DNA of 64,000 nt from Maniola hyperantus (GCF_902806685.2 NC_048546.1:12633891-12697890); one strand, 5' to 3'; counted from the first letter of the stretch, positions 47,201-57,047 are shown. The notes: a model not told the origin generated them from the sequence alone. Translations and numbers: made by a program.

Positions 47201-50200
47201 CCATGGGGCCACTAAAAATTTTGAAATAAAAATTTTTTACAAAAAAAATAAAAACCGACTTCGATACACAAACACTAAAAATTGAAAAATAATTTAATTT
47301 ATTACCGAATATATTATGTATACAAGAGTTATTATAGTTCCATAATAACATTTTTTGGGGTCGGTGCCAATGAGGTGCCATTGTGGAGTCTCATAAAAAT
47401 ATGAAGTCTAGACGATTCGCGCAGCTAATTGGCACCGGCACCAAAAAGTATTATTATGGAACTATATTAACTCTTGTATACATAATATATTCGGTAATAA
47501 ATTAAATTATTTTTCAATTTTTAGTGTTTGTGTATCGAAGTCGGTTTTTATTTTTTTTGTAAAAAATTTAAAAGAAATAATTGATTTGTTTTGTTGTTTT
47601 TTTGTTTTTGAAGTTATTGTACAATGGTGGGTTGCAGTACTATAATACTAGGCTACAATAGCCGAAGCGAATGAAAAATAGAAGGAATAACATTTCCCAT
47701 GTAAGTAAGTACCTCTGCTTGAGCGAGAGGGGCTATATGGGCCACGCTAGTTGCATATCTGTAGGTAGGTAGGTAACTAAACTGACAACTCATTCACGCG
47801 GTTCATTCAAACCTTAGTTAGGAACTATAATTCAAAGCAAACTAAATACCACACCAAATACATAAAGTGTTCGTCATGCGAACTTCCTGTACCTGTTAGA
47901 TTCGTGACTTATAACTTCGAATTATTGATCGTTATTGGATATTGGACCTTTCGATTGAATTATAATATTATCATGCGCACTGACTTGATAGACTAAATCT
48001 AGAACTAAGCTGTGCATAGTAATAAATCATGGAGTTTATTTGGTTTTAGCCTTGATATTAAATACGTGCTTATTATTATTCTAAGTTATTTTGTCTTACT
48101 AGGTAGGAATCTACTACAGTTGTTTGCAACTTAAATATTGGTGGTGTTACCTATACCTCTTGCCTTTGCACTTTACTGAAATTAACTTTTATTTAGCTTT
48201 TAGTCCTATAATATTAGTTGAGTGCGTCAGTGCAAAATCGCGAAAGAATAATATTTGACAAATTCTTTTAGTTTGTTTAATTTTCCATAAGCGAATGAAT
48301 TAAACTAACTTTTGCACTTGAAAAGACTATTAATCAAATTATTTCACCAAACCACAAAATAAATGAAAGACTAAGTCTATACGTGCTTTACCTAAGTGCG
48401 GAAACTAATTCTAATTAAATAAATAGGTAGGGACCCACTTAAGTAACGGATATCGACTAACTCTTTTTTTCTGTTGTTTTCAACGTCTAGTTTACAGTGA
48501 AGAAGCCAACAGAAAAACCAATAGGTTTATATTCGCTCCACTGGCCAAAACCTTCGGTTTGAGGCTAATAGGGCAAAACATTCATTTGCGATTTGTTTAC
48601 AATACTAAATTGCCCCTGTATTAGGAAACTTCTCATGCATTGCGATCTTTATAATTATCGTTAAGCTTATGCTCGCGACTTCGTCCGCGTGGACTACGCA
48701 AATTTCATACCCCTATAGCATTTTTTTTAATTCAGATACAAGTTAGCCCTTGACTGCAATCTCACCTGGTGGTAAGTGATGATGCAATCTAAGATGGGAA
48801 CGGGTCAACCTGGAAAGGGTATGGCCGTTTTTATTAACACATGTCCCTTTGGTTTCTACACGGCATCGTACCGGAACGCTAAAGCGCTTGGCGGCACGGC
48901 TTTGCCGGTAGGGTGGTAACTAGCCACGGCCGAAGCCTCCCACCAGACCAGACCTGACATGCCAGGAATTGAACCCGGGACATCCCACTACTAAGACCAC
49001 AGCCACAGCGCTTACCACTGCGCCAGGGAGGTCGTCGAATGAAGCGTGTTAAAATATTACGATACTACTCTAACATTATTTAGTTAATGGGTGTAATCTC
49101 TTAGTGACTTGAGACTGGCAAAGTGCATTGTGCTGACATGGCACTGGAAAAAGCCATATATTAAGAGAAGAAGAAGAATCTCTTAGAGGATGATTATGGA
49201 AAATAGGTAAGTCAAGATTTATTTAGCACAAAGTCAATTACAATAATTACCTATTATTGTACCTGCGCTTGCATTGCATGCGTAAAATACTAGGCCTAAG
49301 GTACCTCACTAATTAATAAAGATAATGTGAATAAAATGAAAATTTGAAAATACGCGTGTACGCGGCAGAAAATAAAGGATGATGTTTCTTTAGAAAGAGA
49401 AAGCTGTTTTGTAGAGCACTGTCTCTGTCGTTGAGACCGACAAAACGTCACATAGGTATGAATTACAGAGACAACGCTCTACAAAGCCGAATTGTCATTC
49501 GAAAGGCCGATGTACATTATTTTCTGCCGCGTAGTGCGTACTGTAAACACTTTGTCGCAGAAATCAATGTTAAGTTTGTAACGTAGACTAAACTTTAGTA
49601 TACTTACAGCCGTACTCAGAGTCACTAATAGTTACTTAAGATTGAGTTAAAACGAGACGGATTTATGTGAGAGATATAGCTCAATCTCGTTTTAACTAAA
49701 CTTAAGTACCTAACGATTAAGCGACTCAGAGTACGGCTGTATGCTGTATGTCTAAACTAAATTGACAACTCATTCGCGCGTAAATTATTATTATTTATAA
49801 ATTTAATTTAAACATTGATAAAACTTGATTTGCTTTAAAATACAATATTACAAAGATTAAAAATATAGGATAGGTACACTTAAAAAGAGGCAATAAAAAA
49901 TATTGGCAAATAAAAATGAAAAAGAGTGTAAGTAAGTACCTAAGCGTAATATTTACCATAATTATCAAGCTGATAACAACCAACCACACTACCTATATGC
50001 CATATTAAAACTCACTATGTTTTTTTATATTTCTCTAATACCTACACCATCATCAAAATATATTATATTTTTTTAAATACTATGCGTAGGTAATATTTAC
50101 CATAGAAAATAGAAAATACACAATAACGGAAAGCGTACAAAATGATAATTATTTACCATAATAAATTACTTACCTGGTAATAATCATAAACACAACCAAA

Positions 50201-53200
50201 CATTACACCTTGCATAACAAAACTCACTAAAATTATTTTTCTTTTATATTCACGGAAAAATAAAATAAAGGTGAACACACATCACTCGACGCTAGCTCAC
50301 CTTATCAGGCGCTGCGTCCTCCAGTTCGAGCAGCCGGAACTCCATGAGCTCGAGCTGGTCGCGCGCGTCGCGCAGCGCGTCCGCGAGCCGCGTAACCTCG
50401 CGCGCCGCCGCCGCCGCCCGCTCCGCCGCGCTCCGGCACTGCCCGCACGACTGTGGACACCCTCACATGTTACATTACCGGACAAGTCTCAAGGCTCACG
50501 GACTTTCTAATTTAGTGTTGGTGGGCATTGTTTTTTACACGACTGCCCAAAAAACGAGTGTAATGTTTTCAGGGTAGCTACATATATGCGAGTACATAAT
50601 ACTATCTGAGTTTCTTTATTCCACCACTAGCTGATACCCGCGACGATTTAGTTTTTTAAAAAACCTGGGAAACTCTGATTTTCCGCGATAAAAAGTAGCA
50701 TATTATGTCACTCTGCCGGTCTTTAACTATAACCATGCTAAAAATTCACGACAATCCGTTGCTCCGTTGCGACGTGATTGAAAGCCAAACAAACATACCA
50801 ATAAATCAATAAACAAACATACTTTCGCATTTATCATAGGATCGGCGGTTGTGTGGTGTGGCATTTTCAAATGTGAAAAAGTCCTTTTAGTTCGTTTTTT
50901 GGCAGGGCGGTCAAGGTTTTTTATACAGGATAGACTTGATGACAATCATTCTATGTTGAGGTCTTGGAGAGTGATTGCCTAGAAGATGCCATATTCACTT
51001 TTGAAAAAGAGTATTTTCCATTTAACGATTGCTTACACAAAAGAGCTGCAAAATTGCTACAAAAATGTGGAAAAAACTTAGAATAAATAGTCGCTATATT
51101 TGAGAGTATCTTTTTTACTTTTTTTGTACTTCCACGATCACGGCCAGTGGCCGCAGCGTCCACACAAAGTATCAAGTCTTTACGTATCGCGCACATGACT
51201 ACATGGCCGCTGCGGCTTCTGGTCGTGGTTGTGGTCGCATAGTGCTTGAAGTCCCCAATAGTTCGGTACGGCTGTTCATCGTGGTCGCCCTACACAACAA
51301 TGGATCAGTGACGCAAGCGGCGGCGCCTATAGTTTAGTGGGTGACACGTATCGCAACACAGCATTTGCGATGCTCTCATGAAGTTTCAAGGCCGTTCTAA
51401 ATTCCATATCTTAACATAGGACTCTCCGTCTCCGTCGTGGGCTCCATACAAACGTAGTTTGGGTCTCATTTGAATACTACCCCTTGGTAAACTTTTTTTT
51501 TTAGTTACTAGCTTATGCTTTCGCATTTATAATAAGGGTACCTACTGATTCTTTAGATCGTGTAACTTTGAAACTGAATATTTTAACAGAAATCTGGAAA
51601 ACCACAGACGTAGATATTAGTTCCTAGAAAACTTCATTGAGTTGAATCTGTCAGTGTTCAATTGATAGCCAAACTACGTTTGTCTGGACCGCACAACGAA
51701 CAAACCCCTTTTAATATAATCAAATATTATTATCTGGGGAGGTCGCGTCAAATATGTATCTAGCTCACTCGGGTGTCTCAATGGACGTCCACAATTCACA
51801 TAATAGGTATTATGGACATTAGGTCAATGATGTATAGGATGTAGGGATCAATGACCGAATGCTGTACGCGGCCGAAAGTAATGTACATCGACCATTAGAA
51901 AGAGATAGCGGTTTCGTTGAACATTGTCTCTGCCGTTTGAGACCGACAAAACGTCACATAGGTATGAGTTACAGAGACAACGCTCTACAAAGCCGAAATC
52001 TCATTCTAAAGGTCGGTGTACAATATTTCTTGTCGGCTACTGTATCCAGTCTGCTCGGCTTCAATGAAATCGCACCCTAAAAGCATGTATTCATTAGAGC
52101 TGCAAATGTGGACTATCAGACTGTATTGGTCACATATTGTGTTTTCATAAAATCAGATTAATGAGAGAGGAAGCTGTGATAGCCTAGTGGTTAGGACGCC
52201 CGCCTTCTAATCGGAGGTCGGGGGTTCGATCCCGGGCACGCACCTCTAACTTTTCGGAGTTATGTGCGTTTTAATTAATTAAATATCACTTGCTTTAACG
52301 GTGAAGGAAAACACCGTGCGGAAACCTGCATGCCTGAGAGTTCTCCATAATGTTCTCAAAGGTGTGTGTGAAGTCTACCAATCCGCACTTGGCCAGCGTG
52401 GTAGACTATGGCCAAAACCTTTTCACTCTGAGAGGAGACCCGTGCTCTGTAGTGAGCCGGTTATGGGTTGATCATGATGATGATGAACTTATAGGCAATA
52501 ATAATAAAAACAAAATTTAGTTTACAGCACACGTCCACTCCGGTCCAGTTTGGTGAAAACGCACCTCTTAAATGTGCAATTTTACCTTTTTAAAAGTGAA
52601 ATGTTACATTTTTCATAGTTTAGGTTTCGGAGTTGGTTCACTAATGAATGACAAAAAACGTATGACAAATTATCAGTTCACCAAAAACTTTTGAAAAACT
52701 AATCAAATCACAAACGTCGTATACCGCAAACATGTCATTTTACAAAAGATCATTTGACAAATATTTTATTCACAAATGTTTTACTTTGCAAATTTGCTGA
52801 ATGTTAAAATATCATTTAAAAATTTATTATTTCAAATTCGCGATTTTACAAAATAATAGATGATAAATTTATTATTTGATAAAATAACTAATTAACAAAA
52901 AATACACAAAAAGTCTGTTTTGCATACATATGCAAACCCCTATGCAACGCAGCAATAATATCATGGGGCTCCTTTTTTCTGGATGTGAAAAAAAAAAATA
53001 ACCCACGAAGGAGATGGCGGGGTCTCAGACCCCGCCATCCTCTTCTAACCTAACCGTTCCGAGTCGGAGTGCCCCAAGTCCCGAGCTCGCTTCGCTCGCT
53101 CTTGATGGTGGGAGCGGGAGGGAGGAAAGAGACCCCCCACCATAGTGGTGGTCTCTTCTCGTCGACCGGGGCCCGTCGACGGAGCCCCGCTTCGCGGGGC

Positions 53201-56200
53201 TCCTTTTTTCTGGGTGGTAAAAAAAGAAATAACCCACGAAGGGGATGGCGGGGTCTTACAGACCCCGCCATTCCCTTCTAACCTAACCGTTCCGAGTCGG
53301 AGTGCCCCAAGTCCCGAGCTCGCTTCGCTCGCTCTTGATGGTGGAAGCGGGAGGGAGGAAAGAGACCCCCCACCATAGTGGTGGTCTCTTCTCGTCGACC
53401 GGGGGGCGGGGCTCCTTTTTTCTGGGTGGAAAGAGACCCCCCATTATAGTAAGCGGTCTCTCTTAAAAAAAAGTGCGATATATTGTTTTACTAATTAACA
53501 CGATTAAAGAAATCAATTGTTTGTCAAATGATATTTTATGAAATAAAAATTTGTCTGGTAATTTGTTTTATCAAGTGAATTATTTGTAGAAACATAAGTT
53601 TTATAACGATCATAAAACGATTCATAATTTTGGCAAAATTTGTTTGGGAAATGAAACTTTGTCATTTGTTTTTTGTCAATTGATCGGTCACCTTCGGAGT
53701 TCAATATATTTCAAGCTACAAACAAGCTGAACGGCTTCGGATACTGAACACGTGTGGCGAATGCTGGTCTCTTTGATCGTGAATCAGAGCAAATAGGTAC
53801 TAACAGAACATAAACCAAACATTGCCTCTTGTACCTATAGGCAGAGAGCCGGTCAGTAATCGTTCACAGCGTTTTCAACAATTGCAAGAAGAAATGTTTT
53901 GTGCCTCGTCGTATTTCAAATGCATATTATAACTAGCTTATTCCCACGACTTCATCCATGTGCACTACACAAATTTCAAACCCCTATTTTACCCCCTTAA
54001 GGGTTGAATTTTCAGAAATTAAAAATCTTAGCGGGTGCCTACGTCATAATAGCAATCTGCATGCCAAATTTGAGCCCGATCCGTCCAGTAGTTTGAGCTG
54101 TGCGTTAATAAATCAATCAGTCAGTCATCTTATTCTGTTATATACGATATCAAATTAGCTTTTGCCCGCTACTTCGTCCACGGGACATATTTATAGCCTT
54201 CTATATAAAGTAGCTTTTTAATAGTGAAAGAAATTTAAAATCGGTTCAGTAGTTTCTGAGTTTGTCGATTAGAAACAAACAAACCTTCCTCATGTTTAGA
54301 TGAGATTTACTATACCAACTACTAACAGAAATAATATCATATGTTTTAAGTTTAATTAAAACATATTCCAGCGTCTGTAACTTTTACAGAAAATCTGAAC
54401 ACTGTAACAAAATAAACATTGCTATTGCGTTTTTCACAGGCGATAGAAAACATGTACAAAAGTGCGGTTACTTTTAAAAACGTTTTGAACAACTCTTGGC
54501 CTATTAACATTACTCACGAGATTATATCATTCAGTAATTGCTTTGTAAGCTTTGTTTATGTACAATAATTATGCACATATATATATGATGATGAATGTAC
54601 TTTATGCTATTACAATATTGCAAAGAAAACAAGAAAATTATAATTACTCTATGGTCTGGAAAGTGGAAACCGTTTCCGGGCAGCCAACTCCCATCGGCGG
54701 TGTTCCCACTAGATTATAACATGGGGTTATTCTAGGGGCGGACCAACAAATTCCTAAAAAGCCGGCAACGCATCGGCGGTTCCTCTGGTGCTGCAAATGT
54801 TCATGGGCGGCGGTAATCACTTAACATCAGGTGACCCGCCTGCTTTGCTCGCTATATCTATAAAAAAAAAGCCATTCTGTAAAACTTGGTGCCTACCTAC
54901 AAGAGATTTTGTAGGTACTTGTACATGCATTGAGCTTTTCATTAAACGGTAAAAACCTTGTGAAAAAATCAGTAGGTAAGTAGGTATCTGTCTCATAATA
55001 ATAACAAATGAGCATTGAGCTATTTAATCTAGGATAAGCAGTGTTTTATGCCTCTATGACCTGTACAAGTGTATACCACTGACTGGGGGTACGTTATGGT
55101 GATTCATAAAAGTCGATGTTCATCACTTTCGGCTGCGTAGGTACTGTAACATTTTCCTTTTCTTACCTTTTCGCATGGTAGGTACCTATGTTTTTTTTAT
55201 CTTTTTTTTTATCTCGATCATTTGGGAGAGAAGTCTCTCTCTCCCAGAATACTAAACTAAGCCAAGTAAGTAGATAGATTTTATCCGCTGTCCAAATAGG
55301 TACTGACCCACATATCGTTGAGCGGCTGCGGCGAGAGGGACGCGGGCGCGGAGGACACCGCCGAGTCTCCGTCCGACGGGACCTCCTGGAAACAAGGTAT
55401 ATCTTTCATTATCATGTAGGTATCTACTAAGCTGAGCTTACAAGTATACCTGCCCCCCGATTGTGTCAAAATAACTTATTCATAATCAAACCATTATAAC
55501 ATCGTAATAAAAATCGACAGCAAATTCTGCCCCTTGATCAGTTGAATTCGCTGAAATTACATTTTTCAAAGCCAATCAAGGGGCAGAATTTGCTACCGAT
55601 TACGATGATTCATACGTTTTTCTTACACAATTGGGGGGCTGAACAAATGTATCCTCATATCTATAACCAGCTTATGCTCGCGACTTCGTCCGCGTGGGCT
55701 GCGCAACTTTCAAACCCCTATTTCACCCCTTTAGGGGTTGAATTTTCAAAAATCCTTTCTTAGCGGATGCTTACGTCATAATAGCTATCTGCATGCCAAA
55801 TTTCAGCCCGATCCGTCCAGTAGTTTGAGCTGTGCGTTGATAGATCAGTCAGTCAGTCAGTCAGTCACTTTTTCGTTTTATATATTAAGATAAACAAATA
55901 ATATCTTACTTTTACTTTTAAAATATTTGTCTTGCTGATGTCATGGTATCAAGAATCAAAGAAGAAGAATGGTGGAAGAAAGGAGGAGATATCAAGAAAA
56001 ATTCAAGTGGGTTATTCAAGGGGCGGGCCAACAAATTCCTAAAAGGCCGGCAACGCATCGGCGGTTCCTCTGGTGCTGCAAATGTTCATGGGCGGTGGTA
56101 ATCCCTTAACATCAGGTGACCCGCCTGCTCGTTTGCTCGCCATCTCTATTTAAAAAAAACAGTAGATGTATTGATTCGATCAACTTACCCTGTAAGAAGT

Positions 56201-56257
56201 TTCTTTCCGATGTTGGATGTCTGTTTTCAAATCTTCTCGATTGCTCTTTTCTTTTGC
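24215..56257 (-). CDS. Large multi-exon coiled-coil protein (5' end outside or not found)
   Basis: Exons in transcript order: 56189-56257, 55308-55385, 50301-50450, 33321-33710, 32364-32670, 31934-32142, 31147-31253, 30712-30844, 30358-30462, 29905-30068, 29271-29481, 28511-28720, 27928-28164, 27628-27813, 26148-26675, 24881-25072, 24446-24514, and a terminal 24215-24271 that stops at TAG. All junctions are GT-AG and phases agree from end to end (1115 codons plus 18). The product is mostly coiled coil. It has a helix RDQLELMEFRLLELED (exon 50301), an SP-rich low-complexity stretch with possible phosphorylation sites (KRMDSGYKSPHMPSSPNPRR, exon 33321), long heptad regions, and a Cys-containing Ala-rich segment in exon 24881. 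A cytoskeletal or centrosomal scaffold role is plausible; the LELMEFRLLEL segment vaguely recalls JAKMIP-type proteins, but I cannot assign a family. Exons 30358-26148 parallel the left-edge gene. Confidence 0.82.
24640..24790 (+). repeat. Retroelement-like fragment shared with 46.5 kb
   Basis: Shares GCAGCCATCAGA, GTGCCACAG and a nearby GTAACGACA with 46525-46600. Reads like an eroded reverse-transcriptase tail; origin unsure. Confidence 0.35.
25465..25660 (+). repeat. Interspersed repeat (CAGT-tail family)
   Basis: CGCGAATTCGTCCGCGTGGG, TTTAGGGGTTGAATTTTCAG, TAGTTTGAGCTGTGCGTTGA, then GATCAGTCAGTCAGTC. Intronic in the large gene. Confidence 0.8.
28262..28360 (-). repeat. Interspersed repeat (CAGT-tail family), fragment
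   Basis: GACTGATCTATCAACGC, GCAGCTCAAA and GGGCATGCAGATA read in reverse as the family 3' part. Confidence 0.6.
32915..33116 (+). mobile_element. Helitron-like element, intronic
   Basis: TATTATAAATGCGAAAGCGT start, CCGGAAAATCAAAGAGTTCC block, end CAACATCTAGT. Confidence 0.7.
33812..33958 (+). mobile_element. Chimeric fragment: retrotransposon 3' end joined to GC-rich MITE
   Basis: First half matches the 3'-end family (GGGGTTATTCATGGGGCGGA, TCCTCTGGTGCTGCAAATG). It then switches to GGGTTAGCGCGGGGG from the GC-rich MITE core. Confidence 0.6.
34852..35019. mobile_element. MITE-like element with CTCCATACAAAC inverted ends, copy 1
   Basis: Left CTCCATACAAACATATTCTG and TTCTCATTTGAATAT; right ATATTCAAATGAAAGCC and ACGTATGTTTGGAG. 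Second copy at 51442-51688. Confidence 0.7.
35267..35594. mobile_element. MITE-like element with CAGGGTGTAAC inverted ends
   Basis: Left end CAGGGTGTAACTAG and right end TTTAGTTACACCCGG are inverted. The one ORF across it (35165-35416) is not a transposase. Confidence 0.6.
35725..35890 (+). repeat. tRNA-SINE 3' fragment
   Basis: ATCACTTGATTTAACGCTGA, CATCGTGAGGAAAC, GACGTCTGCCAATTC and CTATGACCTAAACCCTTCTT keep the family order. Confidence 0.65.
35964..36255. repeat. 5' long terminal repeat
   Basis: 292 bp, TG...CA, contains AATAAA near its 3' part. Confidence 0.9.
36506..36592. repeat. Three spaced copies of GTCCAGGGTT-TCCCGGCC in the LTR element interior
   Basis: GTCCAGGGTTATCCCGGCC, GTCCAGGGTATTCCCGGCC and GTCCAGGGTTTTCCCGGCC lie 25-33 nt apart. 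No coding frame explains them. Confidence 0.8.
38190..38481. repeat. 3' long terminal repeat
   Basis: 292 bp, one visible difference from the 5' copy. Confidence 0.9.
39664..40065 (-). mobile_element. Non-LTR retrotransposon 3' end with decayed reverse transcriptase C-terminus
   Basis: Minus-strand frame reads RRDVSSLCVFYRLYNGECSE, then HPHHLGVW and FFPRTCKL, an in-frame TAG where a Trp codon is expected, then NQLPSAVFPLDYNMGLFKGR and GGSSGAANVHGWR before TAA. This is the usual C-terminus of a widespread lepidopteran LINE. The nonsense codon shows it is dead. The 3' tail is A/T-rich. Other 3'-end copies: 12298, 33812, 54660, 56005. Confidence 0.85.
40675..40800 (+). repeat. CGGCCAAGTGCGAGTC-family 3' fragment
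   Basis: ACAGACAGACGGACG followed by GGTATGGAACCCTAAAACC matches the 3' part of the copy at 56648-57098. Confidence 0.5.
41165..41278 (+). mobile_element. Reverse-transcriptase tail fragment with (GAT)n microsatellite
   Basis: GGCGCAAGACCGTGGCGTGT-type block, CCTACAAGAGATTTATGTCC, CAGCAGTGGACATCTATCGG, then about ten GAT repeats. Confidence 0.75.
41636..41824 (+). mobile_element. Helitron-like element nested in the hAT element
   Basis: TATTATAAATGCGAATGTTT start, TCCCGGAAAATTAAAGGGTT block, GTTGCGGGCATCAACCAAT end (CTAGT decayed). Confidence 0.65.
41898..42098 (+). mobile_element. Second Helitron-like element nested in the hAT element
   Basis: ATATTATAAATGCGAAAGCG start, GGAAAATCAAAGAGTTCCTA block, GGGCAACAACTAAT end. 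Confidence 0.65.
43606..43824 (+). mobile_element. Helitron-like element
   Basis: ATACTAATATTATAAATAT start, GTCTGTCTGTCTGTC, CCCGGAAAATCAAAGAGTTC, end GTCATCAGCTAGT. Confidence 0.7.
45720..45872 (-). repeat. Repeat fragment, CCGACTT...GGAGGAGGTTCTCA family
   Basis: Reverse reads TTTTTAACCGACTTG, GGAGGTGGTTCTCAACTTGG and GAATTCTGCGG; the start matches 46917. Confidence 0.6.
46917..47569. mobile_element. CCGACTT-family element containing a long hairpin
   Basis: Starts ACCGACTTCAAAAAAGGAGG, a T run and ACTCGAAGACGCCTGGACCG. A near-perfect inverted repeat then follows: arms 47231-47371 and 47428-47569, about 140 bp each with about five to six differences, loop 56 nt. Ends with AAGTCGGTTTTTAT. 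Intronic in the large gene. Confidence 0.8.
48721..49036 (-). mobile_element. tRNA-derived SINE, full length, second family
   Basis: Reverse reads TGGCGCAGTGGTAAGCGCTG (A box), CCCGGGTTCAATTCCTGGCA (B box), then GTCTGGTGGGAGGCTTCGGC and a 3' part ending GGGCTAACTTGTATCTGAAT with an A-rich tail. Fragments of it lie near 14.4 and 46.4 kb. Confidence 0.85.
49359..49534. mobile_element. MITE-like element with ACGCGGCAGAAAAT inverted ends, copy 1
   Basis: Left GTACGCGGCAGAAAATAAAG, right TTATTTTCTGCCGCGTAG. The interior pair GTCTCTGT...ACAGAGACAACGCTCTACAA is also inverted. Second copy at 51864-52040. Confidence 0.75.
49606..49740. mobile_element. MITE-like element with CAGCCGTACTCAGAGTC inverted ends
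   Basis: Left ACAGCCGTACTCAGAGTC, right GACTCAGAGTACGGCTGT exact inverted; inner pair TTGAGTTAAAACGAGA and TCTCGTTTTAACT also inverted. Confidence 0.8.
50625..50845 (-). mobile_element. Helitron-like element, reverse orientation
   Basis: Begins CTAGCTGATACCCGCGAC and ends ATACTTTCGCATTTATCA, the reverse of the usual order, with GTTGCGACGTGATTGAA inside. Confidence 0.7.
51442..51688. mobile_element. MITE-like element with CTCCATACAAAC ends, copy 2, with Helitron fragment inside
   Basis: Left CTCCATACAAACGTAGTTTG and TCTCATTTGAATACT; right ATTGATAGCCAAACTACG. A short Helitron piece (CTAGCTTATGCTTTCGCATT) lies at about 51508-51546. Confidence 0.65.
51864..52040. mobile_element. MITE-like element with ACGCGGCAGAAAAT-type ends, copy 2
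   Basis: Left TACGCGGCCGAAAGTAATG, right TTTCTTGTCGGCTA; interior GACCGACAAAACGTCACATA is identical to copy 1. Confidence 0.75.
52168..52492 (+). mobile_element. tRNA-derived SINE, near full length
   Basis: AAGCTGTGATAGCCTAGTGG head, GGGTTCGATCCCGGGCACGC B-box region, GTGAAGGAAAACACCGTG and the (ATG)n-like tail as at 16831. Confidence 0.88.
52626..53700. mobile_element. Composite element: AT-rich inverted arms around a GC-rich tandem repeat
   Basis: The outermost 40 or so bases (TGACAAAAAACGTATGACAAA at the left, TTTGTCATTTGTTTTTTGTCA at the right) are imperfect inverted repeats. The arms are packed with variants of TTTGACAAAT and CAAATGTTTT. The core (52965-53466) is GC-rich and tandemly duplicated. 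No transposase frame; the class is unknown. Confidence 0.5.
52965..53466. repeat. GC-rich tandem repeat of about 231- and 212-bp units with many hairpins
   Basis: GGGGCTCC followed by TTTTTTCTGG occurs at 52965, 53196 and 53408. Each full unit contains CTAACCTAACCGTTCCGAGT, GAGCTCGCTTCGCTCGCTC and CCACCATAGTGGTGG. Hairpins include GGCGGGGTCTCAGACCCCGCC-type stems and one at 53181-53203 with 10-bp arms GGAGCCCCGC. Long frames across it are a by-product of composition. Confidence 0.8.
53933..54127 (+). repeat. Interspersed repeat (CAGT-tail family)
   Basis: TTATTCCCACGACTTCATCC, TTTTACCCCCTTAAGGGTTG, CCAGTAGTTTGAGCTGTGCG, ATCAATCAGTCAGTCA. Confidence 0.8.
54660..54873 (+). mobile_element. Non-LTR retrotransposon 3' end
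   Basis: CAACTCCCATCGGCGGTGTT, CTAGATTATAACATGGGGTT and CTGGTGCTGCAAATGTTCAT as in the 39.7-kb copy, ending in an A-rich tail. Confidence 0.8.
55450..55640. mobile_element. Long-TIR palindromic MITE, copy 1
   Basis: CTGCCCCCCGATTGTGTC at the left and TACACAATTGGGGGGC at the right, with the inverted block GCAAATTCTGCCCCTTGAT / CAAGGGGCAGAATTTGC inside. Sits in the intron between exons 56189 and 55308, ending about 65 bp upstream of the latter. Confidence 0.8.
55668..55868 (+). repeat. Interspersed repeat (CAGT-tail family)
   Basis: CAGCTTATGCTCGCGACTTC, CCCCTTTAGGGGTTGAATTT, CATGCCAAATTTCAGCCCGA, and five CAGT-type units at the end. Confidence 0.85.
56005..56160 (+). mobile_element. Non-LTR retrotransposon 3'-end fragment
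   Basis: GGGTTATTCAAGGGGCGGGC, GGCCGGCAACGCATCGGC and GCTCGTTTGCTCGCCATC, then an A-rich tail; directly adjoins exon 56189. Confidence 0.8.
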
Positions 56258-56445
56258 CTGAAACAATAGAAAATCTTAATTAATTATCTTCATCAATTTG
56301 ATGTCCATTCGACCCGTATCATCTTATCATTTGTTTGTAAGTCTGTCTATCAAGACTCAAGAGCGGTCAAGGGAATCAAAACCTGTAGGGTACTTCCTGT
56401 TGACCTAGAATCATGTTTAACAGCTGTCTTATTAATCTTTACCCC

Positions 56446-56999
56446 TATTATAAATGCGAAAGTGTGTTTGTTTGTTGGTTTGTCCTTCAATCACGTCGCA
56501 ACGGAGCAACGGATCGACGTGATTTTTTGCATGGGTATAGGTTAAGACCTGGGGAGAGTTTTTAAAAATCCCATGGGAACTCTTTGATTTTCCGGGATAA
56601 AAGGTAGCCTATGTCACTCTCCAGGTCTTAAGCTATACCCATGCAAAAAACCGGCCAAGTGCGAGTCAGGCTCGCGCAATGAGGGTTCTGTACTACAGTC
56701 GTATTTTTTCGACATTTTGCACGATAATTCAAAAACTATGATGCATAAAAATAAATAAAAATGTTTTAGAATGTACAGGTGAAGACCTTTCATATGATAC
56801 CCCACTTGATATAGTCACTCACTTCGAAAGTTGAAAATTCTAATTATTAGTTCATGACCACAATTTAATTTTTTTGTGTGATCTAACCCTAAATTCTTGG
56901 TTTTTAGATTTTTCCCCAAATGTCAGCTATAAGACCCACCTTCCTGTCAAATTTCATGATTCTAGGTCAACGAGAAGTACCCTGTAGGTTTCTTGACAG

Positions 57000-57047
<48 letters not shown>

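Larger units (their letters stand above)
33711..50300 (-). other. 16.6-kb intron of the large coiled-coil gene
   Basis: No exon seen between 33710 and 50301. Occupied by the LTR element, the hAT-type element, retrotransposon ends, a large hairpin, SINEs and AT-rich DNA, listed separately. Confidence 0.7.
50451..55307 (-). other. 4.9-kb intron of the large gene
   Basis: Holds a reverse Helitron copy, MITE and SINE copies, the GC-rich tandem repeat element and a retrotransposon 3' end. No exon seen. Confidence 0.65.

Noticed and set aside
53181..53210. Stem followed by six T, like a rho-independent terminator, hinting at bacterial DNA
   Set aside because: It is part of a tandem repeat framed by insect-like AT-rich arms inside an intron; no bacterial gene is nearby.
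52965..53400. Several overlapping 60-77 codon frames on both strands in the GC-rich repeat
   Set aside because: Frames on both strands arise from GC-rich tandem sequence with few stop codons; no splice sites, domains or distinct codon pattern.
24215..56257. Naming the large gene as a JAKMIP or RIM-binding protein homologue
   Set aside because: Based only on one short helical segment and an FN3 resemblance; not enough to name it.
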